The notes beneath the pieces were generated by a model. It was not told where the DNA came from, did not search any database, and saw only the letters and a list, made by a program, of their open reading frames with translations. Of a stretch of 64,000 bases of DNA, positions 9,484 to 18,412 are shown piece after piece. This DNA comes from Ancylobacter polymorphus (lineage in GTDB: Bacteria > Pseudomonadota > Alphaproteobacteria > Rhizobiales > Xanthobacteraceae). The translations under genes were made by a program, and so were the position numbers. The DNA is taken from contig NZ_JAUSUI010000001.1 in NCBI RefSeq assembly GCF_030813495.1, positions 310,001 to 374,000 of the forward strand. Reading direction: 5' to 3'. Position 1 is the stretch's first letter. Each line of letters opens with the position of its first letter.

Positions 9484-10275
9484 GTGACAGCGGGGGAAGA
9501 TCGATCCGTTAGTCGAGCAACCGATTTGAAGCCTGTCACTGCCACCGTCGCCGCGCTCGCCGTCGGCGCTGCCCTCATCGCCCCGCCCGCCGCAACGGCC
9601 CAGACCAGCCGGCGCGCCGACCAACCGGAACCGGCCTCGCCGCCTGTCGTCCTGCTGCTGGACGGTCTCGGGGTCTATGTCGAGAACGACTATATCGGCG
9701 TCTCCGCCTTGACGCGGCCGCTGGCCCGGCAGGGCTTCCAGACCCGAACCGATTCGCATCTGATGATGAAATCCAGGGGCGTGGTGCCCGATGTCATCAT
9801 CGGCCATTCCATGGGCGGGGAGAGCGCCCTGCGCTACGCCAGCGAGTTGGCGCGCGCCGGCTACAAGCCGCCGCTGGTCATCACCATCGACGCCGCGCCG
9901 GCCCCGCCGGCCTGCACCGTGCCGCGCTGCATCAACATTGCCGGCCCCGGCTTCGCCAATGTGCGCGGCGCCCGCAACATCAGCGCCTGGGACGCCGGCG
10001 CCCGCTTCGTCAACCACGCCCAGCTGCCGACCCACGCCGCCGTGCAGGAGCTGATCCTGAGGGAGACCGGCGCCTTCATGGCAGCCTGGAAGGCGGGTCA
10101 GCCCAAGGTCGCGCGCAGCGGCGCCAAACCGGCCGCGCGGCAGAACGGGGCGGAAGCCGCCGCTTCCGCCGAGCCTTCTCCGCCGCCGGCAACGCCGAAA
10201 ATGTGGACCATGCCGGGCTGGACCGTGCCCGACTGGGCGACACCGGGCGGAGCCGGCACCCGCCAGGGCGGCTGA
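9484..10275 (+). CDS. Exported alpha/beta hydrolase (lipase-like)
   Basis: 263 residues from GTG 9484; TTG 9526 would start closer to the signal peptide. A hydrophobic signal segment ends near PPAATA. The nucleophile elbow GHSMGG is clear, preceded by VVPDVII, and an earlier strand VVLLLDGLG fits the core sheet. The C-terminal 70 residues are rich in Pro, Ala and Trp and probably disordered. Substrate unknown; a lipase or esterase role in the periplasm is the family-based guess. Confidence 0.78.
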   Translation: MTAGEDRSVSRATDLKPVTATVAALAVGAALIAPPAATAQTSRRADQPEPASPPVVLLLDGLGVYVENDYIGVSALTRPLARQGFQTRTDSHLMMKSRGVVPDVIIGHSMGGESALRYASELARAGYKPPLVITIDAAPAPPACTVPRCINIAGPGFANVRGARNISAWDAGARFVNHAQLPTHAAVQELILRETGAFMAAWKAGQPKVARSGAKPAARQNGAEAAASAEPSPPPATPKMWTMPGWTVPDWATPGGAGTRQGG

Positions 10276-10303
10276 ACGGCGCGAGGGCCGGGCCGGGAGG
10301 ACG

Positions 10304-11197
10304 TCAGCCCTTGCTGTAGCGCAGATGGTCGATCAGCGCCCGCAGCTTCGGCGCGAGATTGCGCCGGCTCGGATAGTAGAGATAGAACCCCGCAAAGGGT
10401 GGGCAATACGCTTCAAGAAGCGGCACCAGCTCGCCCCGGGCGATGGAGGGCCGGAACGTCTCCTCCAGGCCGAAGGTGAGGCCGGCCCCGGCCAAGGCGA
10501 GCTTGATCATCAGCGCCATGTCGTTGGTGGTGATCTCCGGCGCCACGGCGACGGTGAAATCCCGGCCATCTTCCGTGAACTCCCAGCGATAGGGCGCCTT
10601 CTGCGGCGCCGGCCGCCAGCCGATGCAGCGGAAGCCGGCGAGATCGCGCGGGTGCGCCGGCGCACCTTCACGCGCGAGATAGGCCGGCGCGGCGACCACG
10701 ATCTGCCGCTGTTCGGCGGAAACCGGCACGGCGATCATGTCCTGCTCGATCACCTCGCCGAGCCGCACACCGGCGTCGAACCCCTCGGCGACGATGTCGA
10801 ACTCCTCATCCGTTACCGTCACGTCGAGCTGCACCGCGGGATGGGCGGCAGCAAATCCCGCCAGCAGCGGGCCGGCGAGAAAGCGCTCGGCAATGGAGGA
10901 GACGGCGAGGCGGAGCTGGCCACGCGGCGCGCCGGCGTGATCGCCCGTGCTCTCAATCGCCGCCTCGATCTCCGCCAGCGCCGGGGCCAGCGCGGCATGC
11001 AGCCGCTCGCCGGCCTCGGTGAGGCTGACGCTACGCGTGGTGCGGCGCACCAGCGCGAGGCCCATCGCCGCCTCCAGCCGGCCGATGGTCTGGCTGACCG
11101 CCGAGCGGGTGACGCCGAGACGGTCGGCGGCGGCGCGGAAGCTACGCTGCTGTGCCACCAGCGCGAACACGGCGAGGGCATTGAGATCCATCGGCAT
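10304..11197 (-). CDS. LysR-type transcriptional regulator
   Basis: 297 residues. The N-terminal winged helix-turn-helix (residues 4-62, with SFRAAADRLGVTRSAVSQTI) and a periplasmic-binding-like effector domain (about residues 90-295) are both complete. It is transcribed away from the SDR gene that starts 104 bases to the right, the usual layout for a LysR protein controlling its divergent neighbour. The effector is unknown and I do not see a convincing T-N11-A box. Confidence 0.93.
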   Translation of the reverse strand: MPMDLNALAVFALVAQQRSFRAAADRLGVTRSAVSQTIGRLEAAMGLALVRRTTRSVSLTEAGERLHAALAPALAEIEAAIESTGDHAGAPRGQLRLAVSSIAERFLAGPLLAGFAAAHPAVQLDVTVTDEEFDIVAEGFDAGVRLGEVIEQDMIAVPVSAEQRQIVVAAPAYLAREGAPAHPRDLAGFRCIGWRPAPQKAPYRWEFTEDGRDFTVAVAPEITTNDMALMIKLALAGAGLTFGLEETFRPSIARGELVPLLEAYCPPFAGFYLYYPSRRNLAPKLRALIDHLRYSKG

Positions 11198-11300
11198 TGG
11201 TAAGGCAAGCTTTCCTCTGTGTCGCCCAATGAGCGGCTACCGGCGACAATGCCCTCTCTCTACCTTCCTGCCAACGCCAAACGCACGGAAGGATTGTGAA

Positions 11301-12044
11301 ATGGCTCTGGACAAGACGGCTCTCGACAAGGTGGTGCTCATCACCGGCGCCTCCAGCGGCATCGGTGCCGGCATCGCCCGCGAACTCGGCCGCGCCGGCG
11401 CCCGCCTCGCGCTGGGCGCGCGCCGCACCGACCGGCTCGACGCATTGGCCGGCGAGATCGCCGCAGCGGCCGGCGCCGAGGTGATGGCCCGCCGGCTCGA
11501 CGTGACCGACCGCGCCGATGTCGCCGCCTTTGCCGAGGCGGCGCGGGCGCGCTTCGGCCAGGTCGACGTGCTCATCAACAATGCCGGCATCATGCCGCTC
11601 TCGCTCATGGCCTCGCTGAAGGTGGAGGAGTGGGACCGCATGGTCGATGTGAACATCAAGGGCGTGCTCAACGGCATCGCGGCCGTGCTGCCGGAGATGA
11701 CCGCGCGCGGCGCCGGCCACATCGTCAACATCGCCTCCATCGGCGCGCTGTCGGTGGTGCCGACAGCGGCGGTCTATTGCGCCACCAAATTCGCCGTGCG
11801 CGCGATTTCGGAGGGGCTGCGGCAGGAGAACCGGCAGCTGCGCGTCACCTGCCTCCATCCCGGCGTGGTGGAGAGCGAACTCGCCGACGCCATCACCGAT
11901 CCCGCCGCCGCCGAGGCGATGAAGGGCTACCGTGCCATCGCCCTGACGCCGGACGCCATCGGCCGCGCGGTGCGCTTCGCCCTCGAACAGCCGGATGATG
12001 TCGATGTGAGCGAGATCGTCATCCGCCCCACCGCGAGCGCGTGA
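11301..12044 (+). CDS. Short-chain dehydrogenase/reductase (YdfG-like)
   Basis: 247 residues. The NAD(P)-binding motif TGASSGIG is at residues 15-22, NNAG follows near residue 94, and the catalytic Ser and YCATK are present. ARR after the second strand suggests preference for NADP. It starts at ATG 11301 with a GGAAGG site; the longer open frame upstream overlaps the regulator and is not coding. The next gene overlaps its stop, so the two form an operon, probably controlled by the divergent LysR protein. Confidence 0.93.
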   Translation: MALDKTALDKVVLITGASSGIGAGIARELGRAGARLALGARRTDRLDALAGEIAAAAGAEVMARRLDVTDRADVAAFAEAARARFGQVDVLINNAGIMPLSLMASLKVEEWDRMVDVNIKGVLNGIAAVLPEMTARGAGHIVNIASIGALSVVPTAAVYCATKFAVRAISEGLRQENRQLRVTCLHPGVVESELADAITDPAAAEAMKGYRAIALTPDAIGRAVRFALEQPDDVDVSEIVIRPTASA

Positions 12045-12427
12045 GTGCGGCCATGGCCCGCGCCCTCCGCCTGCTGACACGCCGCGCCGCCGGGAGTGCG
12101 GCGCTCCTCCTTGCCCTTGCCGGAGCCGTTGCCGCCATGCCCCAGCCCACGCTCGCACCGCCCGCCGCTCCCCGGACCGCGCCCGACCGGGATCATCCCT
12201 ATGTCGGGCTGTGGGTCACCACCGATCGCTATGTCAGGCACGAATTGCTACCCGATGGCCGCTATGACGAGGCGCGGGGCTCGCGCGAGAGCGCCTATAG
12301 CGGCCGCTACGAGGTGCGGGGGACGCAGATCGACTATTGGGACGACACCGGCTTCACCGCCGACGGCGTGTTCGTCGATGAAAACACGCTGCACCATGGC
12401 GGCATGGTGTTCCGCAGGGTTAGGTGA
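12041..12427 (+). CDS. Atu4866-family exported protein
   Basis: 128 residues from GTG 12041, whose codon overlaps the SDR stop (GTGA). ATG 12053 is an alternative start. A signal peptide (to about residue 32) precedes a small domain with HPYVGLWVTTDRYVRHELLP, RYDEAR and DDTGFTADG, which is the Atu4866 family seen next to SDR and LysR genes in rhizobia. Function unknown; the fold is thought to be a small lipocalin-like barrel. Confidence 0.85.
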   Translation: MSAAMARALRLLTRRAAGSAALLLALAGAVAAMPQPTLAPPAAPRTAPDRDHPYVGLWVTTDRYVRHELLPDGRYDEARGSRESAYSGRYEVRGTQIDYWDDTGFTADGVFVDENTLHHGGMVFRRVR

Positions 12428-12783
12428 GCCGGGCCGGACCGGGCAGCTCCGCCCCGATGACGCGGGCGAGGGGAAGCGGCCGGGTCGGCGACGCACCCGC
12501 CACCCCTCCCGCCGCGACGATCCGGCGGTGGAACGGCTTGACGAGCAGGCACCGGCTGGGGCATGGCTCGCCGGCGATCCTGCCCGGCATGCCGGGCACC
12601 CGAACCCGACACCTGACGGGCGGCTTGCCGGCGTAGCTTTCTCCGGGCGAAGCTCTCTCCTCGCGAGTCTGCCTCCTGGCGAGGCTGCGTCATCGGGACG
12701 GATGGAACCCGGTGCCGGTCCGGTCCCGGGTAGGGGAAAAGGATCGCCGATGATGTCCGCCGCAATGGGCGATGTCGTCACGG
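12428..12783. other. Intergenic stretch before the tRNA
   Basis: About 355 GC-rich bases with overlapping open frames on both strands, none of which shows protein family character. It should contain the tRNA promoter; none could be pinned down. Confidence 0.5.
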
Positions 12784-12873
12784 GGAAGGGTGGCCGAGTG
12801 GTTTAAGGCAGCGGTCTTGAAAACCGCCGTGGGTGCAAGCCCACCGTGGGTTCGAATCCCACCCCTTCCGCCA
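12784..12873 (+). tRNA. tRNA-Ser (anticodon UGA)
   Basis: A 90-base cloverleaf: acceptor stem GGAAGGG/CCCTTCC, anticodon loop CTTGAAA giving UGA, a long variable arm typical of serine, T loop GTTCGAATC, and an encoded CCA. The integrase gene begins about 160 bases downstream, so this gene is the likely integration target and its 3' half the attachment core. Confidence 0.97.
12848..12873 (+). other. Candidate left attachment site (tRNA-Ser 3' end)
   Basis: P4-type integrases usually recombine within the T-arm and acceptor stem of the target tRNA, leaving an intact tRNA next to int. Here the tRNA is intact and abuts the integrase. The boundaries are approximate because the matching right copy lies outside the window. 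Confidence 0.5.
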
Positions 12874-13034
12874 ACAACACAATACAACAACTATGCAGCG
12901 CCTGGATTAACCAAACACGCCAATATGCAACAGGTTTACAACTTTTATCGGTTGTAGTCGCGTTGCATCGCCTTGAAGACCCCTCGGTGGGGTTTTATCC
13001 TGCCCCCGACATCACCAAAAAGCGGGGGTTGGGC

Positions 13035-14276
13035 GTGTCGCTCACCGACATGGAAATTCGCCGCGCCAAGCCGCGCGACAAGACCTTCAAGCTGACCGAT
13101 TCCGGCGGGCTCTACCTCGCTATCTCGCCGACAGGTGGCCGGCAGTGGCGCTGGAAATTCCGCCATGGCGGCCAAGAGCGCGCCCTCTCGTTGGGCGCTT
13201 ACCCCCAGGTCGGTTTGGCCGAGGCACGTCGCCAACGCGACATTGCGCGCGACCACCTGAAGGCTGGCAAAGATCCATCCCTTGAGAAGAAGCGCCAGGT
13301 CGAGCGGCGCCTCAACAGCACCTTTGAGCACATCGCAGGCGAATGGTTCGAAAGCCGAAAGGCCGGATGGGTGCCGAAGCACGCGAGCGACGTTCGCAAG
13401 AGCTTGGAACGCGATATCTTCCCGGAATTCGGCCAGATCGCCATGACGGACATCAGACCACGGGATGTGCTGGAGGCGCTACGGCGCGTAGAGGTCCGCG
13501 GTGCCGTTGAGACGGCGCACCGCCTGCGACAACGGATCGAGGAGATATTCGCCTACGCTATGGGAATGGGCCTCGCGGAGGACAACCCGGCCGTGGTGGT
13601 GGCGAGAGCGTTGAGGCCCGTCCGCAAGGGGCGCCAGCCGGCCGTTGTCACCCTAGACGAGGCGAGGGGCGTACTGCGCGATGCCGAGGCGCTCCCCGGG
13701 CACCCGACAACAAAGCTGGCTTTGCGGCTCCTTGCCCTGACAACGGTGCGCCCGGGCACGATCATCTCGACCCCATGGGACGAGCTGCTGCCGACCTTGG
13801 AGGGGGATCAGCCGGTATGGCGTATCCCTGCGGCGCGGATGAAGCTGAAGGTGCAGTACAAGCTCGACGACAGCCGCGACCATCTGGTGCCGCTGTCGCG
13901 GCAGGCCGTCGACCTCATAAGAGCACTGCACGCCCTGAACCATCGCTCGCCGTTCGCGTTCCCGAACGTCCGCTTCCACCACCGGCACATGAGCGAGAAC
14001 GCGATCGGCTACCTGCTCAACCGGGCCGGCTTCCATCAGCGGCACGTGCCCCACGGCTGGCGCGCGACATTCTCGACGATCATGAATGAGCGCTACCCCG
14101 GCGACCGGCACGTCATCGAGGCAATCCTCGCGCATGTGCCCGAGAACAAGGTCGCCGCCGCCTATAACCGCGCGCTCTATCTCGATCGGCGGCGGGAGCT
14201 TCTGCAGGAGTGGGCGGACATGCTGCTGGAAGGGCAGGCCGGACTTGCCGACATCGTGAAGCTGCCCCGCCGTTGA
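13035..14276 (+). CDS. int: P4-type tyrosine integrase
   Basis: 413 residues from GTG 13035, preceded by GGGGGTT. It has the N-terminal DUF4102 domain (SLTDMEIRRAKPRDKTFKLT and GLYLAI), a core-binding SAM-like domain (about residues 95-190) and a C-terminal catalytic domain with the Arg of VRPGTI, the HGWR box and a final His and Tyr in HVPENKVAAAYNR. The enzyme would integrate and excise the phage at tRNA-Ser. An upstream in-frame ATG at 12846 lies inside the tRNA and is rejected as the start. Confidence 0.95.
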   Translation: MSLTDMEIRRAKPRDKTFKLTDSGGLYLAISPTGGRQWRWKFRHGGQERALSLGAYPQVGLAEARRQRDIARDHLKAGKDPSLEKKRQVERRLNSTFEHIAGEWFESRKAGWVPKHASDVRKSLERDIFPEFGQIAMTDIRPRDVLEALRRVEVRGAVETAHRLRQRIEEIFAYAMGMGLAEDNPAVVVARALRPVRKGRQPAVVTLDEARGVLRDAEALPGHPTTKLALRLLALTTVRPGTIISTPWDELLPTLEGDQPVWRIPAARMKLKVQYKLDDSRDHLVPLSRQAVDLIRALHALNHRSPFAFPNVRFHHRHMSENAIGYLLNRAGFHQRHVPHGWRATFSTIMNERYPGDRHVIEAILAHVPENKVAAAYNRALYLDRRRELLQEWADMLLEGQAGLADIVKLPRR

Positions 14277-14307
14277 CACGCCGCGGGGGTGCGGGCTTCG
14301 ATTGGCG

Positions 14308-14631
14308 ATGGTTTACAGCGGATCGACCATCGGCGCGAAGCTCGAGGGTGGGTTTTCCCTCTGGGCGCAGTGCTACCGTGACGGATGCCGGCATATGGCC
14401 GAGCTCGACCTGCAAATGCTCGTCGAGCGGCTTGGCCCCGAACACAGCACGCTTCGCAAGGATCTCTGCCCGAAGCTGCGCTGCAGCGGATGCGGCGGAA
14501 AGGATGTGGGGATTTGGTCCGCTGGTGGGGGACGCAGCCCATGTGGGGCGCCCTATGGCGGTACTGAACTTCAGAGCTCTGCAAACGCGAAAAGGACCCC
14601 GCTGCCTCCGGAAGGAAGCAGCGGGGCCTAG
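14308..14631 (+). CDS. Small zinc-ribbon-like protein
   Basis: 107 residues from ATG 14308. Two cysteine pairs (WAQCYRDGCRH, and LRCSGCGGKDVG) around MAELDLQMLVERLG match a small zinc-binding protein common in rhizobial genomes and phages. Function unknown. The family usually stops soon after the second cysteine pair; here another 35 low-character residues read through a hairpin, so the true end may have been altered by a rearrangement. Confidence 0.6.
   Translation: MVYSGSTIGAKLEGGFSLWAQCYRDGCRHMAELDLQMLVERLGPEHSTLRKDLCPKLRCSGCGGKDVGIWSAGGGRSPCGAPYGGTELQSSANAKRTPLPPEGSSGA
14597..14626 (-). terminator. Intrinsic terminator facing leftward transcription
   Basis: A 9 bp stem (CCCCGCTGC/GCAGCGGGG) plus inner pairs. 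On the minus strand it is followed by TCCTTTT. It would stop minus-strand transcripts before they reach the integrase region. It overlaps the 3' end of the small zinc-ribbon frame. Confidence 0.6.
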
Positions 14632-14678
14632 ATAACTGAGGCGCTTCCAATCCCGCACGTACTGACTAAATTACCTTC

Positions 14679-16844
14679 ATGACGATTGAAGTCGATTACG
14701 GCGACCTGCCGATTAGCAAGCCCGAGCAGGACAAGTTCGGCATCGACGGCTTCGTTCGATCGCTCGCCCGCTCCGTCACAAACATGCGTTCGCCAAGCGG
14801 GGTGGTCATAGCGCTCAACGGCCAGTGGGGATCGGGCAAGAGCAGCGCAATGAACCTGCTCAAGCACCACCTGTTGGATGCGACGACCGCTGGGGAAATT
14901 GAGCTCGTCGACTTCAATCCGTGGTGGTTCCGCGGCGAGGAGGCCCTCGTGCTCGCGTTCTTCCGCGAGCTCTACTCTGCTACCAAGCCGAGCCTGAGCG
15001 AGAAAGCCGGGAAACTGCTGCCAAAGCTCGGGGCGCGTCTTCTCAACGCAGGCGGGGCCGTGGCTCCCATCGCGGACGCGGTGGGCGCACCCGGCACCGG
15101 CGCGATCGCGTCGGGCGTGATGGGTTGGCTCAGCAGCATGATCGAGGACGGCGAAAGCGTCGAGAAGCTGCACCGGCAGCTGTCCGAGGCGCTCGCCGGG
15201 CAGTCGAAGCGCTTCGTGGTGCTGATCGACGATATCGACCGCCTCGCGCCAGACGAGGCGCTCGCGATGTTCAGGATGGTCAAGTCCGTCGGCCGGCTGC
15301 CCAACGTCATCTACGTTCTTTCCTTCGACCGAGAGCTCGCCGAGCGCGTAGTCGCCGAGCGCTTCCCGTCTGAGGGCCCGCACTATCTTGAAAAAATTGT
15401 CCAGGCAGCCTTCGAGCTGCCGGCGCCGCTTGAGGAGGATGTGCAGCGAATCCTGATCGAGCATATCGACGCGCTGGTGGGCGGGATCGAGAAGCATCGA
15501 CAGCTCAACGTGATGAACATGTTCCATGCCGCCGTCGCGCCGGAAATCAGGACCCCTCGCGACGCCGCGCGCTACATCAACGCTCTTACGATCACCTGGC
15601 CTGCCGTCGATGGCGAGGTGGACCTGGGCGACTTCATCGCTATCGAGGCATTCCGGCTGTTCCAACCATCGATCTACCGTGCCGTCCGCGACAACCGGGC
15701 GCTTGTCTGCGAGGCGACCCGCGACCATTTTGAGCGCGACAAGGGCGCCGAACGTCTGGACGCAGTGCTCCTTTCGAAGATCTCGGAGAAACAGCGTTAC
15801 CGCGATGCGCTCGTGCGTTTGTTCCCTGGACTGGATTCGATCTGGGGCAACACGATCCACCATGGATCAGGATCGGAGAAGGATCGGCGCATTGCCTCAA
15901 CACGCCACTTCCAGACTTATTTCAGGATGTCAATCGATACCGACACGGTCTCGCGAAAGGACTTGGGCAGGATCCTCGCCAACCCTGCGGACTCGGCGGC
16001 AATCAGCTTTATTCTAATGGATGCGCTGAGCCAGCAGCGTCGAGACGGAACGACGCGCACTGCAGTTTGGCTGGAGGCGCTCGATGCGCACGCGGAGGAG
16101 ATTCCGATCGACGCGGCCGAGCCTTTCCTGCGCGGCGTCTTCGCCGTCGCCGACGACATCAACGTCGACAGCGACCGCGCCCGAGGCTTTTCGTTCGGCG
16201 ACAATCACCTGCGCATCCATTGGCTCTTGCGCAGTCTAATGCGCGGTCGGACTACGCTCCGGGAACGATCGGCCATCCTGCTTTCAGCAGCACATGCAGC
16301 TCAGCTGGGCTGGCTGGGCAATCTCACCGGCTCGGCATTCGACGACTATCATCCAGGCGAGGGCAAGAGCCGTGAACCCGACGACAAGTGCTTGCTGACC
16401 GAGGCGGACACTGAGACCGCCCGCGCTCTATTCCTCGATCGGATCAGGGCGGCAGCACTTGATGGCTCACTGATGGACGTCCCCCAGTTATTGCGGACGC
16501 TCTACCTTTGGCTGCAATTTCTCGACGACGATGCGGAGATTCGCGAATGGATCGCGCTCAGAATTGAAGAAGACACCTCGCTGGTGAGGCTCGCCAGCGC
16601 GTTCACAACGCAATCTTGGAGCCAGAGCTCGAACGATCTTGTCGCAATCAGGTCAGACAGAGCGTTCGTAGCGGACCTGGACAAGTTTATGGACCCCGAT
16701 CGCTTCCGTTCGAACCTCACCGGCCTGCTCGCTCGATTGGAGGTGGGGTCTGACGACTATCGGACGGTCGATCGCTTCCTCAAAGCCTGGATGTACCGGG
16801 ATGAGCATGGTGATCGGTGGGCCGGTCAAGGCGATGGGCTGTAG
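14679..16844 (+). CDS. KAP-family P-loop NTPase
   Basis: 721 residues. Walker A is GQWGSGKSS (residues 48-56) and Walker B is VVLIDDIDRL (about 180-189), followed by the KAP-typical LPNVIYVLSFDRELAERVV. Between the two Walker motifs lies a moderately hydrophobic stretch (about 121-154), in the place where KAP proteins carry membrane segments. The C-terminal 400 residues have no domain I recognise. KAP NTPases include PifA, which excludes phage T7 on the F plasmid. It forms a two-gene unit with the DUF2971 gene 21 bases downstream, opposite in strand to the late genes, in the spot next to int where phages carry accessory genes. A defence role is inferred, not shown. Confidence 0.85.
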   Translation: MTIEVDYGDLPISKPEQDKFGIDGFVRSLARSVTNMRSPSGVVIALNGQWGSGKSSAMNLLKHHLLDATTAGEIELVDFNPWWFRGEEALVLAFFRELYSATKPSLSEKAGKLLPKLGARLLNAGGAVAPIADAVGAPGTGAIASGVMGWLSSMIEDGESVEKLHRQLSEALAGQSKRFVVLIDDIDRLAPDEALAMFRMVKSVGRLPNVIYVLSFDRELAERVVAERFPSEGPHYLEKIVQAAFELPAPLEEDVQRILIEHIDALVGGIEKHRQLNVMNMFHAAVAPEIRTPRDAARYINALTITWPAVDGEVDLGDFIAIEAFRLFQPSIYRAVRDNRALVCEATRDHFERDKGAERLDAVLLSKISEKQRYRDALVRLFPGLDSIWGNTIHHGSGSEKDRRIASTRHFQTYFRMSIDTDTVSRKDLGRILANPADSAAISFILMDALSQQRRDGTTRTAVWLEALDAHAEEIPIDAAEPFLRGVFAVADDINVDSDRARGFSFGDNHLRIHWLLRSLMRGRTTLRERSAILLSAAHAAQLGWLGNLTGSAFDDYHPGEGKSREPDDKCLLTEADTETARALFLDRIRAAALDGSLMDVPQLLRTLYLWLQFLDDDAEIREWIALRIEEDTSLVRLASAFTTQSWSQSSNDLVAIRSDRAFVADLDKFMDPDRFRSNLTGLLARLEVGSDDYRTVDRFLKAWMYRDEHGDRWAGQGDGL

Positions 16845-16865
16845 TGTCGAGGTCAAGACTCCCAG

Positions 16866-17834
16866 ATGATTATCGATTCCAACTACATGGCGCTTGCCAA
16901 CGTCGTGTTCGGTTATGCGCTCTCCCGCATGGCTGAACTCGGGAAGAAGGATCTCAAGCTCGCTCACTACACCAGTGCCGAGAACGCGCTGAACATAATC
17001 AACGGCGACACCGTGTGGCTTCGGAACGCGGGAGTGATGAACGACCATAGCGAGATCGAACATGGTCGCGACATACTCCAGGCCGCCCTAGACCTGCCGA
17101 TGCTGGGCGGGCGCCTCTATGCGCTTCTCGATCAGGCTCACTTCGGCCTTGCCCAACGCATCGGCGATCATGTGAAGCGGCAACGCAAGCAGGCGCGTGA
17201 GCAAATTTTCATGGCATCACTGTGCGAGACTGCGGCTAATGATAGGCTCGGTCGCCTATCGATGTGGCGCGCCTACGGCGGTACGACATCCGGGGCCGCA
17301 CTAGTGTTCAACGGCGACGTCTTCGCTAGTGCCGAGCTTCCGCTGCAGTCGTTCGCGAGCCCGGTGCTTTACGGCGACATCGATGAGTTTGCGCAGGAGT
17401 TTGAGACGCTTATCAATCGGCTGGACCAAGCGCCAGCCTTGCTCAGTAACGTGACTGCCGACATGGCATTCCGCGCTGTCAGCTCGGCCCTCGACTTCGC
17501 GATTCTGTCGGTCAAGCACAGGGGCTTCGAGGAGGAACGCGAGTGGCGCGTCATCCACCGTCCGTTTGACCAAGCGTCTCAACATGTCGTCAAGACGGTC
17601 GCGTCGATCGGCGGGACGCCCCAGCTCATCTACCAGATGCCGCTGGTGAGCCGGCCGGGTATGAACATATCGGGTCTGACGCTCGACCGGTTGCTGCATC
17701 GCGTGATTATCGGGCCGTCGCTTCATCCTGAAACAACGTGGCGAGCATTGGTCGAATCTTTGCGGGCTAAAGGCGTAACAAGCCCTGAGGCTCGTGTCGT
17801 GATAAGTGACATACCCTTGCGCCAGAGGGGCTAA
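16866..17834 (+). CDS. DUF2971 family protein
   Basis: 322 residues. The DUF2971 signature is clear: HYTSAENALNIINGDTVWLR followed by MNDHSEIEHG, then LSMWRAYGG and GFEEEREWRVI. Members are about this length and have no established biochemistry. The tyrosine/serine-rich start of the domain recalls ADP-ribosyltransferase-like folds, but this is only a weak impression. It is almost certainly translated with the KAP gene; codon use and GC content are slightly lower than in the phage structural genes, which fits separate acquisition. Confidence 0.85.
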   Translation: MIIDSNYMALANVVFGYALSRMAELGKKDLKLAHYTSAENALNIINGDTVWLRNAGVMNDHSEIEHGRDILQAALDLPMLGGRLYALLDQAHFGLAQRIGDHVKRQRKQAREQIFMASLCETAANDRLGRLSMWRAYGGTTSGAALVFNGDVFASAELPLQSFASPVLYGDIDEFAQEFETLINRLDQAPALLSNVTADMAFRAVSSALDFAILSVKHRGFEEEREWRVIHRPFDQASQHVVKTVASIGGTPQLIYQMPLVSRPGMNISGLTLDRLLHRVIIGPSLHPETTWRALVESLRAKGVTSPEARVVISDIPLRQRG

Positions 17835-18010
17835 TTATTGCCGTCCGCTGTTGGCGCCCGAACCGAGCGTCAGTCATTATTTTGACGGGTCGCGTTCCAA
17901 CTCCTGTGCCCAGAAGCACCTAGTCCTCTCCCGGCCCCATGCCGGACGTTGAGCCAAGCCTGTGGGAGGAACCCCGCGGAGGGCGGCCATCCGCGCACCC
18001 GGCGCGGACC

Positions 18011-18412
18011 TCAGGAGCGGGTGAAGAACCCGCGGATGGCGGCGATCAGCTCGGCCCAATAGGTCGTGATCAGCCAGTAAACGCCGCCGACGACCATCCC
18101 CACGACCGTGGTGCCGAGCGCTATGGCCGCGCCGATCTTGTCCTGGAACAGCTTGAAGCCTTTGATCTTGTCGCTGTGGTCTTGGAGGGTGGTGGCGTGC
18201 TGCTGCACGGTCTCGGCGACAGGTTTGATGGTGTGTTTGATGTCGGTGATGTTGTCCTGAACGGTGCGTATCTCCAGACGCACCTCCCTCCGGAACTCCG
18301 CGCCCGTGCGCCGCTCAATCTCCTGATCGTCCTTCATGTTCTGCATGTCGGCCCGCAGCGCGCCCAGGCTCTCCATGATGCGCAAGAGCATCGGGTCGGA
18401 ATCTGCGATCAC
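18011..18412 (-). CDS. Coiled-coil membrane protein, DUF1515/holin-like
   Basis: 133 residues. Residues 10-90 form a charged helical region with heptad character, and residues 93-118 form one membrane helix near the C-terminus, followed by a short polar tail. This layout is seen in DUF1515-type proteins in rhizobial phage lysis clusters. It overlaps the Rz1-like gene by 4 bases and closes the late operon. It may help lysis or anchor another protein; no specific activity can be assigned. Confidence 0.65.
   Translation of the reverse strand: MIADSDPMLLRIMESLGALRADMQNMKDDQEIERRTGAEFRREVRLEIRTVQDNITDIKHTIKPVAETVQQHATTLQDHSDKIKGFKLFQDKIGAAIALGTTVVGMVVGGVYWLITTYWAELIAAIRGFFTRS

Noticed and set aside
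12846-13034. Integrase start inside the tRNA
   Set aside because: The frame is open but would begin inside the tRNA gene and encode a segment without integrase character; GTG 13035 has a ribosome site and starts the DUF4102 domain.
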